From positions 1-64,000 of IMG/VR virus record IMGVR_UViG_3300022916_000010: a stretch of DNA of 64,000 nucleotides. One strand, 5' to 3'. The DNA is from a virus. A program made the translations under genes and the position numbers. Below, piece by piece: positions 30,331-39,200 of this stretch; the first letter of the stretch is position 1, and the number at the start of each line of letters is the position of its first letter. The notes beneath the pieces are model-generated. The model did no database searches. It was not told where the DNA came from and worked only from the letters and a program-made list of their open reading frames with translations.

Positions 30331-31418
30331 TCCCTATCAACTATATATGTTTTTTATCTGCTACAGGCTTTGCTACAGCAGCAAAAAATAATATACAAGC
30401 ACTTCATGAAGCTGGTTATGATGTTAATATAACTGCGTTAGACTTAGGTTCTCATAAAAAAATAAATAGTGACCTGCATGATTTCTATAAATCACTAATT
30501 AAAAAAAGTGTAAAAAATCCGAGTATTGCTCTTTATCATTGTATCCCTCAAATGCAGAGAAGAGTTAGAAGTGTAGGTAGGACAATAGGTTATGCGACTT
30601 TTGAAACTACAAGTCCTCCGGATAATTGGAGTATTTACTTAAATCGCAATGATGCTATTATAACACCGAGCATGTTTAATTATAGAGAGTTTAAAAAACT
30701 AAAGCTCACAACTCCTATTTTTTATATACCTCACTGTATAAACTTTAATGTTTTTACACCTGAAGTTTTAAAATTAGTTGTACATAAAACTAGTTTTAAT
30801 TTTCTGTTCATGGGAACATGGAAGCAAAGAAAAAATTATGAGAAATTGATAACAGCTTTCTTAGAAGAATTCTCAAAACAAGATGATGTTTCTCTCACTA
30901 TCAAAACTACAAATACAACCAGAGTACAAGTCGAAAATACTATAAAAAGAATAAAAAGATCTATAAAAAAGATTGGAGAATTTCCTGAAATTATTATAGA
31001 TGTTTCGACTATAAATGATGATGACGTAGCGAGTTATATAAAATCTTTTGATTGTTATATTTCTGCAAGTTTAGGAGAAGGTTTTGGATTACCTGCATTA
31101 CAGGCAATGGCCTTAAAAGTCCCTACGATTGTCCCAGATCATTCTGGTTGTGTTGAGTATGGTAATACGGATACTTCATTATTATTGGTCCCTGAAGGCT
31201 ATAATAAAATACCATGTCTAGACAACATCTTCCAATTTAAAAATGCTCTCTGGCCCTATATCTCTGTGTCTCAAATCAGAGAAAGGATGAGATATGCTTT
31301 TTCTCATAGAGAAGAGATGACTGTAAAGGCTGATGCTGCATACACTTACGTGAAACAAAGATTCAGTTATCCGGTAGTAGTTAAGAAGTTAGCAGAAGTT
31401 TTGTACTGTACCATATAA
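30327..31418 (+). CDS. GT4-like glycosyltransferase
   Basis: 363 residues, GT-B fold. The donor site E-x7-E is SLGEGFGLPALQAMA; N-terminal acceptor domain begins INYICFLSATGFATAAKNNI. No membrane segment. Could modify phage DNA bases, virion proteins or host surface glycans. More AT-rich than its neighbours. Confidence 0.82.
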   Translation: MIPINYICFLSATGFATAAKNNIQALHEAGYDVNITALDLGSHKKINSDLHDFYKSLIKKSVKNPSIALYHCIPQMQRRVRSVGRTIGYATFETTSPPDNWSIYLNRNDAIITPSMFNYREFKKLKLTTPIFYIPHCINFNVFTPEVLKLVVHKTSFNFLFMGTWKQRKNYEKLITAFLEEFSKQDDVSLTIKTTNTTRVQVENTIKRIKRSIKKIGEFPEIIIDVSTINDDDVASYIKSFDCYISASLGEGFGLPALQAMALKVPTIVPDHSGCVEYGNTDTSLLLVPEGYNKIPCLDNIFQFKNALWPYISVSQIRERMRYAFSHREEMTVKADAAYTYVKQRFSYPVVVKKLAEVLYCTI

Positions 31419-31801
31419 AAGTATATTAACTTCGTTATAATTTATAGATTAGTAGCAGTTAAATAAGTGCAAAAATGATTTTGTAACTACTTATTCTATA
31501 ACGGTTTATAATTCTAAGTAAATAAAATTTTGCGAAAGAGATGTTATACAATCAATATATTAAGTCTTAACATAAAAAACAGCTTTAGGACTTAGCATTC
31601 ATAACTTGTTATCATAACTGTAGTTACAAGATAATTAGAGTTATGACAATAAGAAGTAAGTTAATTTTATTAAATCTAGTACAGTGCAATTAATAACTTC
31701 CCCTAGTCAAAATGTAATTTCTCCCTGAAAATGGGAGCGAAAAAGTGTGGGGGAGTCGTCAGTAAACTTCGGCGTAAACTCTTTTATTGAAAGGCTTTAG
31801 T
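31419..31801. other. 383-nt AT-rich non-coding gap
   Basis: No gene. TTGTTA...GATAAT spaced 18 nt near 31598-31627 is a weak promoter candidate. CTCCC-TGAAAAT-GGGAG at about 31722-31738 is a small hairpin formed by the TCCCTGA motif. Nothing else recognised. Confidence 0.45.
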
Positions 31802-32602
31802 ATGTATTCGATTGCGAATCCGCGAGTAAAACTTACGCAGGGTGTTGTTTTGTATCGGGGTCCTAGCCTTATCGATAATAAAGAGATTGTTGTTATTAGT
31901 ACTGGTTTTAATGGTAGCGACAATGAAAAGACTGGCGACGAAATTCAGACTTGGATATTGCCGGCTCGAAAAAGCCCCCTTGATGCATATATGAAGGGTC
32001 AGGACTGTTCTGTCTGTGGCGATTGTAAACATAGTTCTGTTGCAAATGGCGGTTGGGGAACATGTTATACCAGGGCTTTCCATGCTCCGAATAATATTTG
32101 GAATGCTTGGAAAAATCGCAAGTATGAATTTCCTAACACTGTTAATGTCCGTCTGTTCCATGAAAGTGTGGTCAGAATGGGTTCTTACGGTGATCCTTCC
32201 GCAGTTCCTATGGAAGTATGGGAAGCCATTACTAGGAACGCAGCAGGCTGGACTGGCTACACTCATCATTGGGCAAAGAGCTTTTGTGACGCAGACTTAA
32301 AGCGGTTTTGTATGGCGTCAGTTGATACTTTGGCTGAATATCATCGTGCGAAAGCTAGGGGTTGGCGTTGTTTCCGCATTCGTTTGGATAAAGATGATCC
32401 ACTACAAAAGAATGAAATAGTTTGTCCTGCGTCAGTAGAGGGCGGCAGGAAGACGATTTGCGAGAAATGTAAACTCTGTAGCGGCGATTCTAATGCGTCT
32501 GACAAAGACGTTGCGATTGTTGCTCATGGTCTGGACTGGAAGGTAAAAAGGTTCCGCAAAAGCATTAAAATGAAGATTGCCAAAAAGAAAGTGATTTGGT
32601 AA
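31802..32602 (+). CDS. Cys-rich phage protein of unknown function
   Basis: 266 residues; start MYSIANPRVKLTQG chosen for GAAAGG 7 nt upstream (a TTG at 31787 is possible). Clusters CSVCGDCKHS and CEKCKLCSG suggest metal binding. VRMGSYGDPSAVPMEVW and TGYTHHW match a conserved phage protein family of unknown role. Basic C-terminus. Confidence 0.75.
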   Translation: MYSIANPRVKLTQGVVLYRGPSLIDNKEIVVISTGFNGSDNEKTGDEIQTWILPARKSPLDAYMKGQDCSVCGDCKHSSVANGGWGTCYTRAFHAPNNIWNAWKNRKYEFPNTVNVRLFHESVVRMGSYGDPSAVPMEVWEAITRNAAGWTGYTHHWAKSFCDADLKRFCMASVDTLAEYHRAKARGWRCFRIRLDKDDPLQKNEIVCPASVEGGRKTICEKCKLCSGDSNASDKDVAIVAHGLDWKVKRFRKSIKMKIAKKKVIW

Positions 32603-32631
32603 TTGATTTTTCGGTGTTTCGATGCTATAAT
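32603..32631 (+). promoter_or_regulatory. Sigma-70-type promoter
   Basis: TTGATT (32603-32608), 17-nt spacer, TATAAT (32626-32631), then ATAGTAACA. Good match to consensus; shares GATGCTATAATATAGTA with the others. Confidence 0.7.
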
Positions 32632-32665
32632 ATAGTAACAGCAGACACTGGGTGGAAAATAAGAT

Positions 32666-32692
32666 AAAGCCTTCTTTCGGGAAGGCTTTTTT
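32666..32692 (+). terminator. Rho-independent terminator
   Basis: AAAGCCTTC-TTTCGG-GAAGGCTTT plus TTTTTC. Only ~30 nt after the predicted start of the upstream promoter, so together they define a ~60-nt transcript or an attenuator before 32711. Confidence 0.85.
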
Positions 32693-32710
32693 CTTTATAA
32701 GGAGGTAATT

Positions 32711-32953
32711 ATGTTTATAGCAATTCTTGCAATTTGTGTGGTATCTGTTTTATTGTCGTTTTTTATTACTATGGTTTTGTTCTGTTTGGTTCAAATTTTT
32801 TCGCAAAAAAATATCATTAATGATGCATGTACTGAATGTAGAGGTTTTTGTCAAGTAAGTATCGGGTCGCCGTATGGAAGTACGTGTTTTGATAATGATT
32901 GTTTTGAAATTTGTCCAAAATGTAAAGGTTCTGGGAAAAATATTAATAACTAA
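32711..32953 (+). CDS. Membrane protein with DnaJ-type zinc motif
   Basis: 80 residues: a long N-terminal helix (AILAICVVSVLLSFFITMVLFCLV), then CTECRGFC...CPKCKGSGK, the CxxCxGxG-like zinc pair of DnaJ. SD AAGGAGG. Confidence 0.68.
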   Translation: MFIAILAICVVSVLLSFFITMVLFCLVQIFSQKNIINDACTECRGFCQVSIGSPYGSTCFDNDCFEICPKCKGSGKNINN

Positions 32954-33018
32954 AATTTCTCCCTGATTACTGCATCACTTTTTCTTTTTGCAGATGAACT
33001 ACATTTAAGGAGTAAAAA

Positions 33019-33207
33019 ATGGCTGCTGCATTAAAGTGCGATAAATGTGGGATTCTGTAAACTGCGAATTCTGATCGTGGTGCTGGAACAGTTCAATACA
33101 AAAATAATATACAGATCAATGGTCATGATGGGGCAACCTGTAAAGACTTGTGTAGTCATTGTTTTAATCAGTTTACGGCAGAATTACGTAATTTTATGAG
33201 TAGTTAG
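33019..33207 (+). pseudogene. Zinc-finger gene with an in-frame stop
   Basis: MAAALKCDKCGIL then TAA (33058-33060), followed by 48 in-frame codons TANSDRGAGTVQYK...CKDLCSHCFNQF to a second stop. The parts form one CxxC...CxxxCxxC zinc domain, so the stop probably inactivates it, unless read through. SD AAGGAG is intact. Confidence 0.55.
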
Positions 33208-33220
33208 AAGGAGAAGAAAA

Positions 33221-33697
33221 ATGTTAGGATTTATTTTATTTTGTGCGTTGAGCGTTGTGTTTTTGGCAATTGCCATTAAGATTCTTTGTAAGGAATGCAA
33301 ATATTCTAATTATGTTGGAGAATGGATTGGCGGGATGTTGCTGGTAGTTATGACATACTCAATTTTTGTTTTTTTGATTGGCATTACTCTATCTGCTACG
33401 ACTGGATTTATTCCAGTCGAAGAAGGTCATGCCGATGTTTATGTCGGAAGCGTTGAATATGGGGGAATTTGGTGGAAAGACTATCAAGCTGATGTTTTTT
33501 GCGGAGAAGTGAAAAACAACAGCAAATTTACAGTAACAACTCACCGGCATGATCTGGGCAAAGAATTGTTTGGATATGCTGGTAAGAAGGTTCGGATTAC
33601 ATATCGTAAATGGTTAGGCGTTTGCCCGGTTTGGCTTGGCAGCACCGACAAGGAACTTATGAAGATCGAAGTCCTCGAAGATGAAAAGGATAAGTAA
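33221..33697 (+). CDS. Membrane protein with soluble domain, 158 aa
   Basis: Two helices (3-21; 36-60), then a beta-rich domain DVYVGSVEYGGIWWKDYQADVF. SD AAGGAG. Confidence 0.7.
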   Translation: MLGFILFCALSVVFLAIAIKILCKECKYSNYVGEWIGGMLLVVMTYSIFVFLIGITLSATTGFIPVEEGHADVYVGSVEYGGIWWKDYQADVFCGEVKNNSKFTVTTHRHDLGKELFGYAGKKVRITYRKWLGVCPVWLGSTDKELMKIEVLEDEKDK

Positions 33698-33698
33698 G

Positions 33699-33968
33699 AT
33701 GGCAAGGTATACTAGAGTTACAGTACGACCTTTTAGGGTGTCTAGATATCCCTTTAAGGCAACGGAAATGGTTTTTACCCTGCCTCGTAATGGTGCTGTA
33801 CAAGCAGTAGAAATGTTAATGGCTTATATGGATTATGGTAGTAATCAATATGGTATATGTTCAGCCGTAGATGTCTCACAAAGAAAAAGTGGAATTGACG
33901 AAGATATTGATTGGTCTGGTATTTATGCAGAAGAAATTTCCCCTGAAAAAGAAAGCAGAAAAGGGTAG
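33699..33968 (+). CDS. Hypothetical protein, 89 aa
   Basis: Start MARYTRVTVRPF selected for AAGGATAAG upstream. A compact alpha/beta protein; NQYGICSAVDVSQ near the middle. No family. Confidence 0.6.
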   Translation: MARYTRVTVRPFRVSRYPFKATEMVFTLPRNGAVQAVEMLMAYMDYGSNQYGICSAVDVSQRKSGIDEDIDWSGIYAEEISPEKESRKG

Positions 33969-33986
33969 AGGCAGGAGAGAATAACA

Positions 33987-34067
33987 ATGCCAAATGTAGT
34001 TGAAACAAAAAAATGGGTCATGTCAAATATTGGCAACAATAACAATAAAGTAAACAGAGGATTTTGA
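33987..34067 (+). pseudogene. Duplicated N-terminus of the WGR-PARP gene
   Basis: MPNVVETKKWVMSNIGNNNNK followed by stop parallels the real start MPNVVETKKFVLSSIEVNSNK at 34859. The two copies flank the GIY-YIG gene, so this is a 5' stub cut off by its insertion. Confidence 0.75.
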
Positions 34068-34100
34068 TAAACTTTCACGAATTTAAATGTGGAGGTTTAT
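34067..34100 (+). promoter_or_regulatory. Hairpin burying the GIY-YIG gene's SD
   Basis: ATAAACTTTCAC (34067-34078) pairs, with two wobbles, to GTGGAGGTTTAT (34089-34100), covering the GGAGG SD one base before the ATG. 12 bp with a 10-nt loop. Confidence 0.75.
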
Positions 34101-34101
34101 T

Positions 34102-34881
34102 ATGAAAGAAACTGGTATTTACGGGATAAAATGTTCAGATAATGGCAAAATGTATGTCGGGAGTGCTGTTTGGATCAGCAAACGATGGTCTGGTCATCGT
34201 TGCAGATTAAATAACAATCAGCATCATAGTCAGCACTTACAAAATTCTTGGAACAAATACGGAGAAAAAAGTTTTATTTTTGGTATAATAGAACTATGTG
34301 ACAAAAGTGATTTACTAAAGAGGGAAGAATTTTGGATAGAATATTTTAAAGCATTAGATAGAGAGTTCGGATTTAACGCTTTAAACGCTGACAGAAAAAA
34401 TATGTCTGAAGAGACAAAAAAGAAGATTTCAAAATCTTTGAGAGGCACAAAAAGAACAGAAGAAACTAAAGAAAAAATGCGTCAAGCTCAACAAAACAGA
34501 AGTAAAGAATGGCGCAATAAAATTTCTTTAGGTAAGAAAAATAAAAAATTCACAAAAGAACATAAGCAAAAATTGTCTAAAGCAGCAAAGAGACGATGGT
34601 TTTCTATAAAAAAAGATAAGACTGAAACATCCTCATTATGGTCAGAAGAACACAAAAGAAAAATGAGCCAAGCAAAAATTGGAAAAGTCCCTGTCTGGTC
34701 GCTCAAAAGTGTATTTTGTGTAGAGACTGGTGAAGTCTTTGATGGTATAGTCAAGGCGGCTGAGAGATTAGGGGTAACTGCTTCAGCAATATCAAATAGT
34801 ATTAGAAGAAAAAGAAAATGTAAAAATTACACTTTCTGTTTTATAGAGGAAATTACAAATGCCCAACGTGGTAGAAACTAA
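34102..34881 (+). CDS. GIY-YIG homing endonuclease
   Basis: 259 residues from MKETGIYGIKCSDNGKMYVG. The GIY...YVG core with R/E (GHRCRL, REEFWIEYF) occupies ~1-90. NUMOD3-type repeats (MSEETKKKISKSLRGTKRT; FTKEHKQKLSKAAKRRW; WSEEHKRKMSQAKIGK) and a C-terminal NUMOD1-type helix-turn-helix (AAERLGVTASAISNSI) follow. The layout is that of I-TevI relatives. The 3' end overlaps the PARP start by 23 nt. Confidence 0.92.
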   Translation: MKETGIYGIKCSDNGKMYVGSAVWISKRWSGHRCRLNNNQHHSQHLQNSWNKYGEKSFIFGIIELCDKSDLLKREEFWIEYFKALDREFGFNALNADRKNMSEETKKKISKSLRGTKRTEETKEKMRQAQQNRSKEWRNKISLGKKNKKFTKEHKQKLSKAAKRRWFSIKKDKTETSSLWSEEHKRKMSQAKIGKVPVWSLKSVFCVETGEVFDGIVKAAERLGVTASAISNSIRRKRKCKNYTFCFIEEITNAQRGRN

Positions 34882-36145
34882 GAAGTTTGTTTTGAGTTCT
34901 ATTGAAGTGAATTCTAATAAGGTTTGGCAATATACTTTATATGATAATGACGATGTTCTATGCGAATGGGGGAGAGTCGGTAAAGGTATGCAAAGTAAGA
35001 CCTTCTCTGGTGTTGGACTGCGTTACGCTGAAAAGAAAGCCCGAGAAAAAGAGAATAAAGGCTATCGTGCGGTAGCTACTTTGGATAGTGGCGGATCTAC
35101 GTCTAGTAAAGTTGTTGCTAAAGGCAATCTCAAAGATATTGCCAAGCGACAGATTCAGTCTACTAATCCAGTTGTTGTTAAGCTTATTGAGTATCTTACC
35201 GATGTAAATGCTCATAATATCTATGATGCAACTGGTGGTAAGATTACTTTTGATGTTGATAGCGGTCTTTTTAAGACACCGTTAGGCATTGTTACCAAAG
35301 ACAGTATTGATGAAGCCAGAAAGATTTTGGCTTCTCTTGGCGATGCAGTAGCAAAGCAAAAGTTTGGTCTTTCTTCTACTAGGCGTCATGTAGAAGATTA
35401 CCTTATGCTTATTCCCCAAGAAGTAGGCAGAAAGCTTACTGTTGAGGGGTTCTTGCCTGACCTTGCGGCTGTCCAAAAGCAGAATGATGTTTTGGATGGT
35501 CTTGAATCGTCCTATGCTTCTGCAATGTCTGGGGCTAAAGATGACAAAGGCAAGAAGGTTGTTGTCGCCGAAAAGAAGCTTTTCAATGTTGCTATGGATG
35601 TTGTAACTGAAGGCAAAGTTGTTGATCGGATCAAGAAACTGTATGGACAGACTAGAAATAGAATGCATGTTTGTCATTCTTTGAAGGTCCATAGGGTCTA
35701 TTCTGTATCAATCGCTTTCATGCTGGATGCCTTCAATGCAAAGGGTAAGAAGATTGGCAATGTAAGAGATTTATGGCATGGAACTAGGGCTAGTAATTTG
35801 CTGTCTATCCTTAAAGGTGGTTTTGTAATTCCGCCGTCTAATGCTTCTCATTGCACGGGGCGAATGTATGGAAACGGCGTTTATTTTTCTGACCAATCCA
35901 CTAAAAGCTTGAATTATGCTTATGGATATTGGGGCGGCTCAAGAGATAGCAACTGCTTTATGTTCTTATGTCAAGTTGCTATGGGTAAAGAATATATCCC
36001 AGCTACTTATGGGCGCAGTTTCCCTAAGAGCGGTTACAATTCTACTTTTGCGAAGGCTGGAAGAAGCGGCGTACAAAACAATGAGATGATTGTTTATAAG
36101 ACTAATCAAGTCAATCCGGTTTTCTTGATCGAGTTCAAAAAGTAA
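34859..36145 (+). CDS. WGR-PARP ADP-ribosyltransferase
   Basis: 428 residues. WGR domain ~8-75 (CEWGRVGKG), PARP regulatory helical domain ~100-230, catalytic domain to the end. The H-Y-E triad is present: LWHGTR (~H306), GNGVYFSD (~Y342), NNEMIVYK (~E409), so poly- or mono-ADP-ribosylation from NAD+ is plausible. WGR domains in PARP2/3 bind DNA breaks and activate the enzyme. A phage could use it to modify host proteins or protect its DNA ends; inference. SD GAGG lies inside the endonuclease gene. Confidence 0.92.
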   Translation: MPNVVETKKFVLSSIEVNSNKVWQYTLYDNDDVLCEWGRVGKGMQSKTFSGVGLRYAEKKAREKENKGYRAVATLDSGGSTSSKVVAKGNLKDIAKRQIQSTNPVVVKLIEYLTDVNAHNIYDATGGKITFDVDSGLFKTPLGIVTKDSIDEARKILASLGDAVAKQKFGLSSTRRHVEDYLMLIPQEVGRKLTVEGFLPDLAAVQKQNDVLDGLESSYASAMSGAKDDKGKKVVVAEKKLFNVAMDVVTEGKVVDRIKKLYGQTRNRMHVCHSLKVHRVYSVSIAFMLDAFNAKGKKIGNVRDLWHGTRASNLLSILKGGFVIPPSNASHCTGRMYGNGVYFSDQSTKSLNYAYGYWGGSRDSNCFMFLCQVAMGKEYIPATYGRSFPKSGYNSTFAKAGRSGVQNNEMIVYKTNQVNPVFLIEFKK

Positions 36146-36182
36146 TCTCCCTGAAAATCGAGCCATTTTTGAGAGTAGTATT

Positions 36183-36449
36183 ATGAAAATGACAAAAGAT
36201 ATTGAAGCTCTCTTGGATTATTGCCAAGATGACAGAGAATGGGAAAGCTTTTGGGAACAGATTTGCGATAATGGTTCTGACGCACTGACTAATGGAGAGA
36301 ATCTTTATTTTCAACGTCGTAAAAATCCCATTGACAATGAAGCAATACAAGAGTTGATGGAAAAGGCTGCAATGGACCCGAATCAAAATCACATATGGGC
36401 TATAGCTCATAGAATTAGAAAGGAATTGGAAAATGGATCAAACGACTAG
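36183..36449 (+). CDS. Hypothetical acidic helical protein, 88 aa
   Basis: No membrane segment; Trp-containing helices (REWESFWEQICDNG). Overlaps the next gene by 17 nt. Confidence 0.62.
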   Translation: MKMTKDIEALLDYCQDDREWESFWEQICDNGSDALTNGENLYFQRRKNPIDNEAIQELMEKAAMDPNQNHIWAIAHRIRKELENGSND

Positions 36450-37095
36450 AGACAAGATTGTTGAGGTTATTGAGGGCTTTGTCAAGGCTGATGAGATGTT
36501 CTCGGCTTTTGATGTTACGTCCGTTCTGCGTAACACTCATGGGTTGACGGTCAAGCATTACGAAGTCAAGAAAGTTGTTCATGGAATGTATGATAATTGG
36601 TCGGTTGGCGCCGATGATGATTATCTGTTTGATGGTTATGGTCGGGCTTTGTCTTGCTTGGCTAACTATAATACGTATGTTTACTATCCGCAAAGTAAGC
36701 ATCCGAATGATTATGATCCTGATAATCTTCAGTCTGCACCTGCCACGGCCCCTGTTGTGGCAAGCACTAATGCTATAGCACCGACGCCGGCACCGGCACC
36801 TGCTGCTCCTATGAGCGGGCCTGGCTGCAAAGTAGATCAACGAGGTAGGCTTTTGATTAGGTCTGCGTTGGTTAAGACGATGGGACTGAAGCCTGGTGAT
36901 ACGGCTTTTGTCAATGTCGGGACTAGCAAGTTGGTTGTTTCCGCACCGCCGTCAATGACCCCTGTTGCAATGAGATATATTGTGGATAAGGACAACGCTA
37001 TTCGGATTTCCAATAGGATTCTCCGCAAGGTTAATCTTGGGAGTCACCAGAACGTTCTGGTCGTTGTCAATGGTAACACGTTAGTTGTTGGCTAA
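36433..37095 (+). CDS. Winged-helix and double AbrB-like protein
   Basis: 220 residues. N-terminal ~85 residues resemble a winged helix (FDVTSVLRNTHGLTVKHYEVKKVV). A Pro/Ala linker (TPAPAPAAP) leads to two tandem AbrB/SpoVT-like hairpins: DQRGRLLIRSALVKTMGLKPGD and DKDNAIRISNRILRKVNLGSHQ. Both halves point to DNA binding, so a transcription regulator is likely. Confidence 0.7.
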   Translation: MDQTTRDKIVEVIEGFVKADEMFSAFDVTSVLRNTHGLTVKHYEVKKVVHGMYDNWSVGADDDYLFDGYGRALSCLANYNTYVYYPQSKHPNDYDPDNLQSAPATAPVVASTNAIAPTPAPAPAAPMSGPGCKVDQRGRLLIRSALVKTMGLKPGDTAFVNVGTSKLVVSAPPSMTPVAMRYIVDKDNAIRISNRILRKVNLGSHQNVLVVVNGNTLVVG

Positions 37096-37110
37096 TAAAA
37101 GGAAACTGCC

Positions 37111-37254
37111 ATGAAAGAGCCGATTTGTTGGAAATGCACGAATAAGATTTGCGAAGACAATGAAGATGGAGCAATGAAGCTTGTTGGTTGCAAGGCAGAA
37201 GCCAAGATCAAATGTTATGAAGATGCAAAGGAATTGTGTCCTTTGATTCAATAG
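37111..37254 (+). CDS. Small Cys-rich protein, 47 aa
   Basis: CWKCTNKIC...VGCKAEAKIKCYEDAKELC: four Cys pairs suggest metal binding. SD AAAGGAAACTGCC. Confidence 0.6.
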   Translation: MKEPICWKCTNKICEDNEDGAMKLVGCKAEAKIKCYEDAKELCPLIQ

Positions 37255-37391
37255 TAAAGTATAGTGTGAGTTGAGTTCGATTAACTAGGACAGACCCTAG
37301 GGTAAAAACATACGAAAGCGTTATTGGCAATAACGTGGCTCCATAGTTACAGTGCAACAGTATGGCCGACGGGGAGATCGAGCAATTTTTC

Positions 37392-37418
37392 TGGGTGTAG
37401 TTCAGCTTGGCAGAACAA
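37392..37418 (+). pseudogene. tRNA 5'-half fragment
   Basis: CTGGGTG-TA-GTTC-AGCTTGGCA-GAAC is a complete tRNA 5' half (acceptor, U8A9, D-arm), but no anticodon arm, T-arm or acceptor partner follows; a gene starts 15 nt on. The 37255-37391 stretch upstream holds no other recognised feature. Confidence 0.45.
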
Positions 37419-37432
37419 AAAAAGGAAAGAAA

Positions 37433-38245
37433 ATGTATAAAAAAAGAATTTCGTTGTATATGGCAATATTGATTGTTTTTTCTTTTTCATCTGTTGTTTT
37501 AGGTGAAGATGCTAATATTACTCAGTATAAAGCTGAAATAAAGATGCTTCAGGCTGCTATAGCATCTCGTGATGCCAAAATTGAAAAATTACAAAAAGAA
37601 ATAAATGATAAAAATTTAGCTAAGTATTTAGTTGTTGATACAGTTTTAGCAAACAAATTGAAGGCTTCTTCGATACCAAACGCCCCAGACAAAGGTGATG
37701 AAATTTTGGGTATCGGCCCAGTAGCCAATAATAAATACCCAGAATTATTATTGAATGGCAGATTGCAAGAACTTTTAACGACAACATCTACTAAAAGCTT
37801 TCAGGTCATACAAAGATATAAAAATGGTAATAAATTTTTATGGAAATCGCATCGAGTTTTGATTATATTTTCACCTGATGTACACGCTCCTTTAGTTTTT
37901 ACTCATGCGGGAGTTCTTTTTAATGTTATAGGTAATCCCGAAGCTCATATAATAATGAAGAATGTATCATTAAAGTCTGTAGCTGCTTATGAAGTATCTA
38001 TTGCATGTTTTGATCGTTTTAAGAAACCTGTAACAGGAATGTTTGGAAAGATCAATATTGTTTCTGGTATTTCTCAAACTACAATTGAAACTGGAGAAAG
38101 TGAACGGTCTTCTTGGACGCTTCACGGCCACGAAACAACTGCTAAAATCATTATAACCTTAGACAAAGTTAAGTTTTCTGATGGTTCTGAATGGAAGCCT
38201 GCAATTGGGAATCCTGTCACTGCAATTGGAACTAGTAAAAAATAA
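37433..38245 (+). CDS. Secreted coiled-coil protein, 270 aa
   Basis: Signal peptide MYKKRISLYMAILIVFSFSSVVLG, coiled coil (YKAEIKMLQAAIASRDAKIEKLQKEI cut here into two parts: residues ~29-45 and 46-58), linker with PNAPDKGDE, then a ~150-residue beta domain. Similar architecture to the protein at 27906. The start has SD AAAGGAAAG. Confidence 0.72.
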   Translation: MYKKRISLYMAILIVFSFSSVVLGEDANITQYKAEIKMLQAAIASRDAKIEKLQKEINDKNLAKYLVVDTVLANKLKASSIPNAPDKGDEILGIGPVANNKYPELLLNGRLQELLTTTSTKSFQVIQRYKNGNKFLWKSHRVLIIFSPDVHAPLVFTHAGVLFNVIGNPEAHIIMKNVSLKSVAAYEVSIACFDRFKKPVTGMFGKINIVSGISQTTIETGESERSSWTLHGHETTAKIIITLDKVKFSDGSEWKPAIGNPVTAIGTSKK

Positions 38246-38293
38246 TATTATCACAGTCCCTGACTGCGGAAAATATTTTATATATAATAGTAT

Positions 38294-38367
38294 CTGGGTG
38301 TGGCGCAGTTTGGTAGCGTGTCTGCTTTGGGAGCAGAAAGTCGTAGGTTCGAATCCTATCACCCAGA
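38294..38367 (+). tRNA. tRNA-Pro (anticodon UGG)
   Basis: Acceptor CTGGGTG/CACCCAG, anticodon stem TCTGC/GCAGA with loop TTTGGGA, T-arm GTAGG-TTCGAAT-CCTAT. Confidence 0.92.
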
Positions 38368-38401
38368 CTTAGAAAGGGAAATAAAAAGAAAGGGAAATAA
38401 A

Positions 38402-38617
38402 ATGAAATGGTTTATTATAATCTGGTTGATTTGTGCTTTAGTATCATATCCATTGTACAAACACGTTGCCACCAAGGATGATTTGAAATGGACAGAAGGG
38501 CATCGTATTGGATGTTTGGCTATGTGTATAGCATTTGGCCCAATCAACCTACTCGTACTTGCAATTATTTATACAATTGATTATGTAGCGACTTTCAACA
38601 AAGAAGCCAGTTGGTAG
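38402..38617 (+). CDS. Small two-helix membrane protein E
   Basis: 71 residues from MKWFIIIWLICALVSYPLYKH. Same layout as the 15.5-16.4 kb family: WLI helix, basic loop, FGPINLLVLAIIY helix, terminal KEASW. SD AAAGGGAAATAAA. Confidence 0.72.
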   Translation: MKWFIIIWLICALVSYPLYKHVATKDDLKWTEGHRIGCLAMCIAFGPINLLVLAIIYTIDYVATFNKEASW

Positions 38618-38621
38618 CAAA

Positions 38622-39200
38622 ATGAATAAAGACGAATATACAGTAACAGTTCAGGTGACTCAGCCTTTGTCAAGGGATGTATCTGAAGCTGTTCTCAAGT
38701 TTCCAAGCGAAGTTCAAGTAGAAGATGCTTTGCAAAAGGTATTTGAATCTTATGCTGCTTCATGGCAAGAGGAACTTGGGGAAGATGCAAAGATAAAAGT
38801 TATTGATGTTCAGATTGATGATGAGCCGGGGGACAACAGTGTCAACCCAGAAGTATTAAGAGATTATTTGGAAATGATCGGTTTGGCAAAAGAAGTGTTG
38901 ATGTCTAACACTGCCAGCCTAGAAAATAAAAATAAAGCTTTTGAATTGATATTAAGGGTCTATAAGAAATATCCTAATATCCTTGTCACAGAAGAAAGCA
39001 TAGATGTAAAAACAAAAGAATGTGGAACAATTCCCATTCCCAGAGAAGCTTATAACAAGGTTGCTGTGGCTTTGAATTCTGGAACGAATAAGATTCGATG
39101 CATAAAGGCTTTACGTGCAATGATGACTGATATGCATTTGAAAGAGGCAAAAGAAGTTGTTGAATTTATTATGGAATCTACTGCTGTGGCAACAATATGA
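38622..39200 (+). CDS. Protein with bL12 C-terminal-like domain
   Basis: 192 residues. The last ~45 (TNKIRCIKALRAMMTDMHLKEAKEVVEFI) match the ribosomal L7/L12 C-terminal domain (K-I-x-x-I-K-x-x-R-x...L-K-E-A-K-x-x-V-E), which recruits translation GTPases. The N-terminal 140 residues are unrelated to the L12 stalk-binding domain. Huge phages are known to carry L7/L12-like genes; this fusion may redirect translation factors (inference). Confidence 0.7.
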   Translation: MNKDEYTVTVQVTQPLSRDVSEAVLKFPSEVQVEDALQKVFESYAASWQEELGEDAKIKVIDVQIDDEPGDNSVNPEVLRDYLEMIGLAKEVLMSNTASLENKNKAFELILRVYKKYPNILVTEESIDVKTKECGTIPIPREAYNKVAVALNSGTNKIRCIKALRAMMTDMHLKEAKEVVEFIMESTAVATI

